Counted from the stretch's first letter, positions 14,674 through 23,131 are shown. The stretch is 27,239 bases of DNA from WLMZ01 sp031367435 (GCA_031367435.1 JANLPV010000019.1:1-27239); one strand, 5' to 3'. The notes: generated by a model from the sequence alone, not told the origin. Program-made: numbers and translations.

Positions 14674-15089
14674 GTCGGGTCGTTCCCGTCCTGGCGCGCC
14701 AACCAACGTTCGAGAATCGGCACCACCTCCGCTCGCCACGGGGCCAGATCGACGTAGTCGCGAAACGATGTGATCAACCCACGCGTCTCGTCCACCTCGA
14801 TCACGGCATGGCACGCGACAGCGCAGTCGATGCCATCGATCACGAAACTATCGATGCGCTCGAGATGCCCGCGATTGTCGGCGTAGGCCTCGGTGATCAC
14901 GTCCCAGCGCACGTTGGACGATGCCGCGAGAATGTTCGACAGCATGGCCCGAACGCCTGTAGGTCCGAGAACCGCAGGATGCGGCATGTTGCGATATGGC
15001 GCGTCGTCGGCGAAACATGCCGCGGCCGCCTCGACATCGCGCCGCTCGACCGCGTCCAAGAACGAATGAATGACATAACGGGTCAACAT
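14643..15089 (-). CDS. Limonene-1,2-epoxide hydrolase-like protein (LEH/NTF2-like fold)
   Basis: 148-residue cone-shaped alpha+beta (NTF2-like) protein. The active-site set of Rhodococcus limonene-1,2-epoxide hydrolase (Tyr53, Asn55, Arg99, Asp101, Asp132) is matched by Tyr32 and Asn34 in PYRNMP, Arg78 and Asp80 in ERIDSF, and Asp111 in FRDYVD. All five keep the same spacing, with a constant offset of 21. This strongly suggests one-step epoxide hydrolysis to a diol. I start at ATG 15089. The open frame upstream to 15593 only shadows the SDR gene on the other strand. The gene sits alone on the minus strand inside the P450/SDR cluster, 52 bases from the divergent SDR and overlapping the P450 tail. 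A SnoaL-like binding protein is the main alternative. Confidence 0.85.
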   Translation of the reverse strand: MLTRYVIHSFLDAVERRDVEAAAACFADDAPYRNMPHPAVLGPTGVRAMLSNILAASSNVRWDVITEAYADNRGHLERIDSFVIDGIDCAVACHAVIEVDETRGLITSFRDYVDLAPWRAEVVPILERWLARQDGNDPTHDHGSNTIG

Positions 15090-15104
15090 GACAGCGACCC
15101 TACC

Positions 15105-15123
15105 GATGGGAATCGAGCCCATC
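15105..15123. promoter_or_regulatory. Dyad in the LEH/SDR divergent gap
   Basis: GATGGG and CCCATC are exact reverse complements 7 bases apart, in the 52-base space between the two divergent start codons. A regulator bound here could control both genes. Short enough to arise by chance. Confidence 0.35.
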
Positions 15124-15141
15124 CAATAACAAGGGAGCACT

Positions 15142-15912
15142 ATGAAACGGGCACTGGTCACGGGCGCCGCGCGTGGAATCGGCAAAGCAATTGCGGCGCG
15201 ACTGGGCGCTGAAGGGTGGACCGTCGCACTGCTTGACGTCTCGCAGTCCGAGGCGGAGACATCAGCAGCAGGCATCGATGGCGCGGTCGGCCTGGGGGCC
15301 GACATCTCCGACGAAGCCTCCGTGGAGGCAGCGCTCGACACGTTCGGTGGGCCACTCGATCTGGTCGTCAACAATGCCGGCATCGTGCGGTTCGGTCCGC
15401 TGCTCGACCTCGCAGTCGACGATTTCGCTGCGGTTACCCGTGTGAACCTCGTCGGGACCTTCACGATGGCACGTGCCGCGGCGCGGCGTATGCGCGACGC
15501 GAACGTACGTGGCAGCATCGTCAACATCACCTCGATGAACGGTGTGGCTCCTGGCCCGAACGGTGGCGCGTATGGAGCAACCAAGGCGGCCATCGCCTTG
15601 TTGACTCAGCAGATGGCCATCGAGTGGGGCCCGCTCGGTATCCGCGTGAACGCCATCGCTCCCGGCCTGATCCTTGCTGGGATGAGCGATCCGATCTACG
15701 CCGACCCAGAGATCCGTGAGGCGCGAGAGAGCAAGGTGCCACTCGGCCGCTTGGGTACCGCCGACGACATCGCGTCGTTGGTCGTCTTCCTCGCGTCGAC
15801 TGAGTCGTCGTACATCACTGGCCAGAACATCCTGGTCGACGGTGGCGTCACGATGAGCATGATCGCGAACCTGCCCCGCCCGAAGTCCGTGGACAAGGTC
15901 GGCATGACGTGA
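15142..15912 (+). CDS. SDR dehydrogenase A of the P450 cluster
   Basis: 256-residue classical short-chain dehydrogenase: TGAARGIG (7-14), NNAG (77-80), and the catalytic Ser131, Tyr144 and Lys148 in NITSMNG and YGATK are all present. An Asp after the second strand (LLDV, Asp32) points to NAD preference. AGGGAG lies 6 bases before the ATG. The stop overlaps SDR B by GTGA. It carries a C-terminal tail beyond the usual VDGG end, with LPRP at 244-247, also found in SDR B. Likely oxidises a secondary alcohol or diol made by the P450s or LEH. Substrate not readable. Confidence 0.92.
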   Translation: MKRALVTGAARGIGKAIAARLGAEGWTVALLDVSQSEAETSAAGIDGAVGLGADISDEASVEAALDTFGGPLDLVVNNAGIVRFGPLLDLAVDDFAAVTRVNLVGTFTMARAAARRMRDANVRGSIVNITSMNGVAPGPNGGAYGATKAAIALLTQQMAIEWGPLGIRVNAIAPGLILAGMSDPIYADPEIREARESKVPLGRLGTADDIASLVVFLASTESSYITGQNILVDGGVTMSMIANLPRPKSVDKVGMT

Positions 15913-16688
15913 GCGATGTCGTTGCGCCACGTCGCGCCGTTGTCACCGGTGCCGCCCGCGGCATCGGTGCGGCCATCGCCGATCGACTTGCGGCAGACGG
16001 ATTCGAGGTCGTCCGCCTCGACGTGCTGAACGGCGACGGCGTGCTGCAGTGCGATATCACCGATGTCGCGACGGTCCGCCGGATCGCCGATTCGGTGGGC
16101 GACGTCGACGTGCTCGTGAACAACGCGGCCATTTGGCGGTTCGCGGCGTTGGAGGACGTAGATCCCGACGATTTCTCCGCTGTGCTCGATATCAACCTGC
16201 GCGGCCCGCTCCTGACCACACAGGCCTTCGGTCGCAGCATGTTGCGACGCGGCCGCGGATCGATCATCAACATCGTCTCCATCGGGGCGCTGCACGCAAA
16301 TCCAGCGGTGGGCGCCTACTCGGCCTCGAAGGCCGGTCTGGTCGCCTTGACTCGCCAGACGGCGTTGGAGTGGGGTCCACGGGGCATTCGCTGCAACGCC
16401 GTTGGACCCGGGCTGATTGCCACCGAAGGCGCTGGCATCTATCACGATGCCGAAGTCCGCAGGGCACGGGCAGATGCTGTGCCGCTGCGCCGTCTCGGGT
16501 CGCCGAGCGACATCTCCGAGGTCGTTGCGTTCTTCGCCTCCGACGCCTCGGCGTACGTCAGCGGACAGGTGCTGTACGTCGATGGCGGACTCTCGTCGTC
16601 GTTGATGACCACCCTGCCGCGTCCACCCGGTGTCCCCGGACCACAACTCGCGCCTGCTGCGGCGCAAGGAGAACACAACGATGCGTGA
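15909..16688 (+). CDS. SDR dehydrogenase B of the P450 cluster
   Basis: 259-residue classical SDR starting at GTG in a GTGA overlap with SDR A. TGAARGIG (13-20), NNAA in place of NNAG, and Ser124, Tyr137 and Lys141 (YSASK) are present. Asp39 in RLDV suggests NAD. It ends in a Pro/Ala-rich tail with LPRP at 236-239, as in SDR A, so the two may have arisen by duplication and may associate with each other. Its last codons hold the ribosome site of SDR C, whose start overlaps by 8 bases. Confidence 0.92.
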   Translation: MSDVVAPRRAVVTGAARGIGAAIADRLAADGFEVVRLDVLNGDGVLQCDITDVATVRRIADSVGDVDVLVNNAAIWRFAALEDVDPDDFSAVLDINLRGPLLTTQAFGRSMLRRGRGSIINIVSIGALHANPAVGAYSASKAGLVALTRQTALEWGPRGIRCNAVGPGLIATEGAGIYHDAEVRRARADAVPLRRLGSPSDISEVVAFFASDASAYVSGQVLYVDGGLSSSLMTTLPRPPGVPGPQLAPAAAQGEHNDA

Positions 16689-17439
16689 TCTGACCACTAT
16701 GTCCGTGCTCGTCACCGGAGGCGGCTCCGGTATCGGAGAAGCTACCGCCCGTCATCTTGCCGCTGGGGGGGCGAGGGTCACCATCTGCGGCCGCCGCGAG
16801 GACAAGGTGCGCGCCGTGGCCGCCGACATCGGCGAACGCTGCGCCTGGGTGCGTGCCGACGTCACCAATGCCGACGATCGTTCGGCGATGATCGCCGGCG
16901 CGGTCGAGCACGGCGGCGGGCTGGATGCACTCGTGTCGAATGCCGGCAACATGGAGCGTTCGCCGATCGGCGAGTGGACCGCCGAGCGACTCCTCAACGT
17001 GTTCAACGACAACGTCGTGGCTGGCATGTTGCTCAGCCAGGAGGCGTTGGCGCACCTCGAGGCCCGCCGTGGATCGATTGTCTTCATCGGGTCGATCTAC
17101 ACCGTTCGCAGCTATCCCGGCGCGGCCCCCTATGCCGTCACCAAGGGTGCGCTCGAGACGCTCGTGCGTGTACTGGCGGCCGAGATCGGGCCGCGGGGCA
17201 TTCGCGTGGGGGGCATTCGCCCCGGCGCAGTCCTGACCGAGATCAACCAGCGTGCAGGACTCGTCGATGATCAGCAGGCCGCTGCCCGGTTGGAGGCAAT
17301 GGCCGATCACCATGTGCTGCGCCGCATCGGTACGGTCGATGAGATCGCAGAAGGAATCGAGTATCTCATTCGGGCGGAGTGGACCACCGGAGAGATACTT
17401 GCCATAGATGGCGGGATGGGACTCGGGGTCATCTCATGA
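16681..17439 (+). CDS. SDR dehydrogenase C of the P450 cluster
   Basis: 252-residue classical SDR. The ATG at 16681 has AAGGAG (16666-16671) at ideal distance, so I prefer it to the earlier GTG in the same frame. Glycine motif TGGGSGIG (12-19), SNAG in place of NNAG, and catalytic Ser138, Tyr151 and Lys155 (YAVTK). CGRRE after the second strand (Arg38, Arg39 in place of the Asp of SDR A and B) suggests NADP(H), so this enzyme may run as a reductase. It lacks the LPRP tail. Co-transcribed with SDR A and B, and 48 bases before the second P450. Confidence 0.92.
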   Translation: MRDLTTMSVLVTGGGSGIGEATARHLAAGGARVTICGRREDKVRAVAADIGERCAWVRADVTNADDRSAMIAGAVEHGGGLDALVSNAGNMERSPIGEWTAERLLNVFNDNVVAGMLLSQEALAHLEARRGSIVFIGSIYTVRSYPGAAPYAVTKGALETLVRVLAAEIGPRGIRVGGIRPGAVLTEINQRAGLVDDQQAAARLEAMADHHVLRRIGTVDEIAEGIEYLIRAEWTTGEILAIDGGMGLGVIS

Positions 17440-17487
17440 CGCCCGCCCAGCAACCGCCGGTCGAACACAGCCACGAAGGGGAACACA

Positions 17488-18699
17488 ATGACCACAGCGG
17501 TGAATGAGATCACCATCACCTCGATGGACGAGGCCAAGGAGGTCTACCGGCACAAGGAGATGCGCCAGGCGTTATACGACGCCGGCCAGATTGTGATGGC
17601 CGATGTCCTCGTCAATCTGCACGGCGACGAGCATCGGTCGAGGCGTCGCCTCGAGAACCGGCTGTTTCGCCGCGAGACACTGGTGCACTACGAGCGCGAT
17701 CTCTTCCCGCCGGTGATCGAGCAGACACTCCAGCCGCATGTCGCTGCCGGCCGCGCCGAGATCGTTGAACTCTCGCATCAGCTGATGATGAACCTGGCCG
17801 CGCTGAACGCAGGCGTGGATCGCTCGACGGGCACCACCGAGGAGACAACGCGGCTGTACGCCCAGATGATGAAGTTCATCGAGGGGGCCACACTGGCCCA
17901 TACCACCCGCGACATCGCCGAGGTCGAGGCGGAGATCGCCGAGTCGATGGCCGCGTTCGACCGAGAGTTCCTTGCCCCGTCGATCGAGCGCCGCCAGAAG
18001 CTCCTGGCGGCGGTCGTCGCGGGCGAGGCGCCCGAGTCCGATCTTCCTCTGGATGTTCTCACGGTGTTGCTCCGCAACGAGGACTCGCTCCAACTTCCCC
18101 ATGATGTGATCCTGCGCGAGATCTCGTTCTTCCTCCTCGCCGGAGCCCATACGTCAGCCACCGCGTTCGTGCGCACCCTGCACAACCTGTTCCAGTGGTC
18201 GGTGCAACACCCCGCGGACATCGAGCTGATCCGCTCGGACCGCTCGTTCGTGCAGAAGGCCGTCTACGAGACCATTCGGCTCAACCCGTCCAGCCCGACA
18301 GGTATGCGTTGGGCATTGGCCGACATCACGCTCAAGTCCGGTCGAAACATCCCCAAGGGCACCAGGGTCGTCATCGATCTCAACACCATCAACCGCGATC
18401 CGGCTGTGTTCGGCAGGGACGCCGATGCGTTCGATCCCCGGCGGGTGCCGTTGGTCGAGGGAGCCGCGCCGTGGGGGTTGTCATTCGGTCAGGGGATGCA
18501 CGCGTGTATCGGGCAGGAACTGGCTGCCGGGTTGCTGGAGCGCACCGCCGACACTGCAGAGTACGAGTACGGGCTGGTGTCCGTTGCAGTGCAATCGATG
18601 ATCGATCGCGGCGTGTGTGCCGACCCCGCGGAGTCAGCGGTGATGGACGCATCGACGACGCGTCCGTATTGGGGTCGCTACCCCGTGCTGTTCATCTGA
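17488..18699 (+). CDS. Cytochrome P450, N-terminally short, copy 2
   Basis: 403-residue soluble P450, paralogue of the one at 13465. Shared blocks include MRQALYDAG, then LVNLHGDEHRSRRRLENRLF at residues 41-60. I-helix AGAHTS (218-223), Glu261-Arg264 in YETIRLNP, and haem loop FGQGMHACIG with Cys340 are intact. GAAGGGG precedes the ATG at 6 bases. Like copy 1 it lacks the usual first 40-50 residues. No ferredoxin or reductase gene lies next to it. The nearest is the 3Fe-4S ferredoxin at 26032. The last gene of the plus-strand run, it overlaps the convergent TIM-barrel gene by 8 bases. The substrate probably differs from that of copy 1, since the active-site helix differs. Confidence 0.93.
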   Translation: MTTAVNEITITSMDEAKEVYRHKEMRQALYDAGQIVMADVLVNLHGDEHRSRRRLENRLFRRETLVHYERDLFPPVIEQTLQPHVAAGRAEIVELSHQLMMNLAALNAGVDRSTGTTEETTRLYAQMMKFIEGATLAHTTRDIAEVEAEIAESMAAFDREFLAPSIERRQKLLAAVVAGEAPESDLPLDVLTVLLRNEDSLQLPHDVILREISFFLLAGAHTSATAFVRTLHNLFQWSVQHPADIELIRSDRSFVQKAVYETIRLNPSSPTGMRWALADITLKSGRNIPKGTRVVIDLNTINRDPAVFGRDADAFDPRRVPLVEGAAPWGLSFGQGMHACIGQELAAGLLERTADTAEYEYGLVSVAVQSMIDRGVCADPAESAVMDASTTRPYWGRYPVLFI

Positions 18700-19474
18700 G
18701 GTAGTGACCAAAGCGAAGGCGGGTGTGCTCGGCCACAATCCTGGCCAACTCGGCGGGGGAGTGCTGCGACCGGGCAAGGTCGTTGTGCACCTCGACCGAG
18801 ATCGGCACCAATGGCACCGCCTGTAACAACTCGTCGAGGGGCAGCGCGCCTGACCCGGGCAGGAGACGGGAATGGCGGGCCTCTTCGATCAGGCCATCAA
18901 GGCCCCCTGCCGGAGCCTGGGTCGGCGCATCGCACAGCTGCACGTATGCGAGCCGCGAGTGGTCGACGGCCGCGAGCTGTGACGGGTGCCCACCACTGCG
19001 TGCCAGATGCAGGGGATCGACGAGCACGCCGATGGATGGGTCACCGGTGGCTTCGACGATCTCGTAGGCGTGCTGCAGGGTGCGGATGCCCGTGAATCGC
19101 ATGAACTCGACGACCACCCGCATGCCGACCACGCCTGCCTGTTCGCTGAGTTCGGCCAGCGCCGCGCCCGTCGCGCTGTCGTCGTCGATGTCGCTCACGG
19201 CGAGGAGATATTGCGCCCCGAGCTGGCCGGCGGCCTCGATCACGCCCGCAATCGTGGACGCGTCGTGGGTGCCGATCCGTACGACCTCGGCATCGAGCAG
19301 CGTGAGGCCCGTGAGTTCGAGCGCCGATCGAAGCGAACGGATCTCTGCGCGTGTTGGGGGATCGAGGTCGAAACGAAGACCCACTGCATCGAATGTGGCC
19401 GCGGCCGCGTTGTGGATGAGCTCCAGGCGACTCGCCGCCGGTGCCGTCGCCGCCGCGAGGGAGAGCATCCTCAT
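18692..19474 (-). CDS. Sugar phosphate isomerase/epimerase-like TIM-barrel protein
   Basis: 260-residue xylose-isomerase-like (AP endonuclease 2) barrel. Metal-ligand positions of the fold are visible: Glu123 in VVVEFM, Asp153 and His156 in VLVDPLHLARSGG, Asp182 in VQLCDAP, and Glu228 in ISVEVHND. I start at ATG 19474 (MRMLSLAAATAP). Another Met two codons later is equally possible and the ribosome site is weak. It begins 10 bases after the fused oxidoreductase gene and so is in its operon. Members range from sugar epimerases to dehydratases and lyases of aromatic or cyclitol catabolism. The substrate is not readable. Confidence 0.82.
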   Translation of the reverse strand: MRMLSLAAATAPAASRLELIHNAAAATFDAVGLRFDLDPPTRAEIRSLRSALELTGLTLLDAEVVRIGTHDASTIAGVIEAAGQLGAQYLLAVSDIDDDSATGAALAELSEQAGVVGMRVVVEFMRFTGIRTLQHAYEIVEATGDPSIGVLVDPLHLARSGGHPSQLAAVDHSRLAYVQLCDAPTQAPAGGLDGLIEEARHSRLLPGSGALPLDELLQAVPLVPISVEVHNDLARSQHSPAELARIVAEHTRLRFGHYLR

Positions 19475-19484
19475 CGAAGCGAGC

Positions 19485-22400
19485 CTACAGCGATGGATCT
19501 GCGGCGAGGCCCTGCGCAATCGCGTTCCGGTACTGCTCCACGTTGTGCATCTTCACGCCTTCGTACCCACGCACCTGATCGGGGAGTGACGCAAGGGCGA
19601 CCGCAGCGGGGAGGTTGTCGGCCGTCAGCGTGAACCCCGTGACGAGGGCGATGTACTGCTCCACGAGCTCACGCTCGAGGCGCCTCATGGAGGCGCGGCC
19701 GAATGGATCGAATGACGTACCGCGGGTGCGGCGCATTGCCCGCAGTGTGACGAACATCGGTCGGGCGAGCAGCGGTGGCAGGGCAATCTTGTTCTTCATC
19801 CCCAGTGCCTTCAGCACCGGTGGATGCAGTCGGTATCGCACATTGGTACCGCCCGGAACGAGCCGGTTGAGTTCCTCGTCGAAACGTGGCAGCAGGTGGA
19901 GACGGGCCACCTCGTATTCGTCCTTGTAGGCCATCAGTTTGTGGAGGTGAGTCGCCACCGCCGTGGTCAAGGCGACGGAGCCGGCGCTTGCCGCGTCTTC
20001 TGCGTGGCCGATCGTCTCGAGGATCGTAAGATACCGTTCGGCAAGTCGGGGGCCCTGATAGGCGATCAGTTCGCTGGCGCGCGAGGCGGCCAGTTCGTGG
20101 ACGGCCAGCGGGATGGCCGAACCGGCGACGAGTCGCGCTGCCTGGTCATTGGCCTCGGGAGTGGTGGTCGACGGGATCATGCCGGCACGCGTCGGGCGCA
20201 CGAACGCCGCCAGCCGGGCTGGGTCGCTGAGTGCCAGCCGACCCGCTCTGAACGCTGCCAGACTCCGTTCGGTTGCGACGCCGTTCGCCTCGATGGCCTG
20301 CTCCAACGCAAGGGCCGAAACCGGCAACGCCCCCATCTGATACGCAGCGCCGAGTGCGATGAGGTTGGCAGGCATGTGCTCGCCGAACAGCGACTCGCAG
20401 AGCCCGGCGACATCGAGCGTGGCGAAGCCTGCATCCAGCGAACGTTCGCGGAGCGCGGCCACCATCAGGTCGGCCTCGCCGAACTCGGTGTGCGTGTCAG
20501 TCACCATCGACGACGTCGGGACCACACTCGTACACGCCAACGTGCGGGTTCGTGTCGGATCGAAGCGGGCAAGGTGCTTGGCTTCGACAGCGACCAGGAG
20601 GTCGAGCACGATGGCCGTATCGGCGGATCCGTCGCCGACGACGGGCGAGCGGTCTGTGTCGCCCGTCCAGAACTTGACGTGGGAGACCACCGGTCCGCCC
20701 TTCTGCGACAGACCTGTCTGGTCGACACCGGTGACGGTGAAACCATCGAACGACGCAGCGGTCGCGAGGATCTGGTTCATCGTCACCACGCCGGTTCCGC
20801 CGACGCCGGTGATGTACACGCCGAACCCGTCGTCGCCCACGTGAGGAAGCGACTCGAGCGGCTCGAGGTCGGCGGGGATCTTCGGTGTCGGGCGGGCTGT
20901 CGTCTCGGTGGTGTTCACGGTCACGAACGATGGGCAGTCGCCATCGAGGCACGAATAGTCGCTGTTGCACGACGCCTGGTGGATCTGGGTCTTGCGGCCG
21001 AACGGGGTATCGACGGGATGCACGCTGAGGCAGCTGCTCTTGACGCCGCAGTCGCCGCAGCCCTCACACACGGCCTCGTTGATGACGACACGCATCGGCC
21101 GTGCCGGTGCTTTGCCGCGCTTGCGCAAACGGCGTAGTTCGTTGGCGCAAGCCTGGTCGTAGACCAGCACCGTCACGCCGGGCGTGGCTGCGAGCACCAG
21201 CTGCGCCTCTTCGAGGCGATCCCTGCCCCACACGCTTACGCGCTTCGGAACGCGAAGCGTGCCTTTGCGGCCGGAGCCGTAGCGGCCCGGTTCGTCGGCG
21301 ACGATGATGATCTTGGCGACCCGTTCGGCGAGCAACATCTCACAGAGTTCGGGCACGGCAAGCTGACCCGTTGGGTCCTGACCGCCGGTCATTGCCACGA
21401 CGCCGTTGTAGAGCAGTTTGAATGTCGTGTTCACCCCGGCCGCGATCGCGAAACGCATCGCCAGACTGCCGGAGTGGAAGAAGGTGCCGTCGCCCATGTT
21501 CTGGACGAAATGCGGCTCCTTCACGAACGGCGCACGACCGATCCACTGAGCGCCCTCGCCACCCATTTGGGTGTAGGTCTGCGCCCCGCGATCCATGGTC
21601 ATCACCAGCGCGTGGCAGCCGACGCCGCCACCCGAGGGCGAGTCGGTCGCATTGATAGTCGAGCGGTTGTGAGGGCAGCCGCTGCAGAACGCTGCCGCCC
21701 GGGTGGCCGTTGCCGGCTTCACCAGTTGGATGGTGACAGGTACTGGCACGATGTCGATGCGGCGGGCGTCGGCGGGCGTCAGGATGGGCCTGTCGGATGC
21801 CGTCGGACGCATCTCCACCGTGGTGAGATCGGCCAGGACCGACCGCAGGACTGCGGCGATACGGTCAGCGGTGAGTTCGGAATCCGTCGGTACGAGACGT
21901 CGTCCGTCGGCACGGGTCTTGCCGTGAATGCGCGGCGCGTCCGCCCGCCCGTACAGCGAGTTGCGCAGCAACATCTCGATGAAGGAGCGCTTCTCCTCGA
22001 CTACGACGATGTCGGTCAGCCCCTCGGCGAAGAGCGACACGATCTTGCGTTCGAGTGGGAAGACCATGCCGAACTGGAGCAGCCGGATGCCCGCGCGGGA
22101 GAGTGCCTGGTCGTCGATGCCGAGGTCGGCGAGCGCTTGGCGGAGTTCATGAAAGGTGCGGCCGGCAGCGATGATGCCGACACGATCGTGGGGGCCGCAG
22201 AGGGTGATGCGATTGAGCCCATTCGCCGCCGCGTACGCTTCAGCTGCCGGCAGGCGCTTTTCGTACACCTCTTGTTCGAGTTCGACGGTGTCGGGGATGA
22301 AGAACCGCGGTCGTTGTTCGTACACCCATGGTTGGCCATCGAACTCGACCTGCGGATCGACGATGGTGGGGCACTGCGAACTGACATCGGTGATTGCGAA

Positions 22401-23054
22401 GCCATCGGCCACGGCCGTGGTGATCTTCAACCCGGCCCACAGCCCGGTGTAGCGGGAGAGGGCGTAGCCGTGATGGCCGAGCCACAGGAGTTCGCTGACC
22501 GTTCCGGGAGCGAGTGCGGGAATGCCGAGGTCGAACATCGCTGCTTCGCTGGCACCTGGGAGGGTGGACGACTTGGATGACGGGTCGTCACCGACAGCGA
22601 GCACGACCCCGCCGTTGTGCCCGACTCCGTGCTGATTCGCGTGGCGCAGCACGTCGCCGCAGCGATCGAGGCCCGGGCTCTTGCCGTACCAGAGACCGAT
22701 CACGCCGTCGCGATTATCGAGAGTGGCCAGATGGTCCTGTTGGCTGCCCCAGATTGCGGTCGCAGCGAGTTCCTCGTTGAGGCCGGGCACGTGGTGGATC
22801 TCGACGTCGCCTTTGGGGGCGCGCTCCAATGCCTGGTCGAACCCGCCCAGTGGAGAACCCGGATAGCCGCTCACGAACGCTGCCGTGCGCAATGAGCGGG
22901 CGCGGTCGTGGCGGAGTTGGTCGATGACCATTCGCACGAGCCCCTGCACCCCGGTGAGGAGGATCTCGCCATCGAGCGTCGTATAGCGAGCATCGAGTGA
23001 GAAGTGGGCCGGATCGAGTCGACGCACCCTCAGGCGCCCATCGGTGTCGGTCAT
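19485..23054 (-). CDS. Fused indolepyruvate/2-oxoacid ferredoxin oxidoreductase
   Basis: 1189-residue single-chain 2-oxoacid:ferredoxin oxidoreductase that would decarboxylate an aryl- or branched-chain 2-oxoacid to its acyl-CoA and reduce ferredoxin. In order: an alpha (pyrimidine-type) domain from about 30 (VSGYPGSPLGGFD near 61-73) to 410; a TPP domain about 455-640 with CSGCPHN (Cys457, Cys460), GDGTFFHSG (521-529) and YNGVVAMTGGQ (549-559); an iron-sulfur stretch with Cys663, 666, 669 and 675 plus Cys696, 702 and 707; a gamma domain from about 745 (GVGGTGVVT); and a long helical C-terminus as in fused family members. GGGGGAG precedes the ATG. Divergent from the TrmB regulator. Confidence 0.92.
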   Translation of the reverse strand: MTDTDGRLRVRRLDPAHFSLDARYTTLDGEILLTGVQGLVRMVIDQLRHDRARSLRTAAFVSGYPGSPLGGFDQALERAPKGDVEIHHVPGLNEELAATAIWGSQQDHLATLDNRDGVIGLWYGKSPGLDRCGDVLRHANQHGVGHNGGVVLAVGDDPSSKSSTLPGASEAAMFDLGIPALAPGTVSELLWLGHHGYALSRYTGLWAGLKITTAVADGFAITDVSSQCPTIVDPQVEFDGQPWVYEQRPRFFIPDTVELEQEVYEKRLPAAEAYAAANGLNRITLCGPHDRVGIIAAGRTFHELRQALADLGIDDQALSRAGIRLLQFGMVFPLERKIVSLFAEGLTDIVVVEEKRSFIEMLLRNSLYGRADAPRIHGKTRADGRRLVPTDSELTADRIAAVLRSVLADLTTVEMRPTASDRPILTPADARRIDIVPVPVTIQLVKPATATRAAAFCSGCPHNRSTINATDSPSGGGVGCHALVMTMDRGAQTYTQMGGEGAQWIGRAPFVKEPHFVQNMGDGTFFHSGSLAMRFAIAAGVNTTFKLLYNGVVAMTGGQDPTGQLAVPELCEMLLAERVAKIIIVADEPGRYGSGRKGTLRVPKRVSVWGRDRLEEAQLVLAATPGVTVLVYDQACANELRRLRKRGKAPARPMRVVINEAVCEGCGDCGVKSSCLSVHPVDTPFGRKTQIHQASCNSDYSCLDGDCPSFVTVNTTETTARPTPKIPADLEPLESLPHVGDDGFGVYITGVGGTGVVTMNQILATAASFDGFTVTGVDQTGLSQKGGPVVSHVKFWTGDTDRSPVVGDGSADTAIVLDLLVAVEAKHLARFDPTRTRTLACTSVVPTSSMVTDTHTEFGEADLMVAALRERSLDAGFATLDVAGLCESLFGEHMPANLIALGAAYQMGALPVSALALEQAIEANGVATERSLAAFRAGRLALSDPARLAAFVRPTRAGMIPSTTTPEANDQAARLVAGSAIPLAVHELAASRASELIAYQGPRLAERYLTILETIGHAEDAASAGSVALTTAVATHLHKLMAYKDEYEVARLHLLPRFDEELNRLVPGGTNVRYRLHPPVLKALGMKNKIALPPLLARPMFVTLRAMRRTRGTSFDPFGRASMRRLERELVEQYIALVTGFTLTADNLPAAVALASLPDQVRGYEGVKMHNVEQYRNAIAQGLAADPSL

Positions 23055-23091
23055 CGTCTCCCCCGCGTTCGGCTCATGATCGTCGGAACAA

Positions 23092-23131
23092 TACAGTAGT
23101 CGTCAGGGTTCTAGCTACTCTTACAGTGTCG
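23092..23131. promoter_or_regulatory. Direct repeats in the oxidoreductase/TrmB divergent region
   Basis: TACAGTAGTCG (23092-23102) and TACAGTGTCG (23122-23131) repeat with one base less, 30 bases (about three helical turns) apart. TACTCT and TACAGT in this stretch could be -10 elements for the TrmB side. A regulator bound on one DNA face could control both directions. Confidence 0.4.

Noticed and set aside
13366..14814. 482-codon minus-strand open frame
   Set aside because: Antisense to the amidohydrolase end and the P450, both with intact motifs. No recognisable domain.
15090..15593. N-terminal extension of the LEH-like protein
   Set aside because: It is antisense to SDR A and has no conserved sequence. 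The 148-residue form is the normal LEH size.
19824..21137. 437-codon plus-strand open frame
   Set aside because: Antisense to the fused oxidoreductase. His/Gly/Arg-rich shadow with no family pattern.
21474..22580. 368-codon plus-strand open frame
   Set aside because: Also antisense to the fused oxidoreductase and without motifs.
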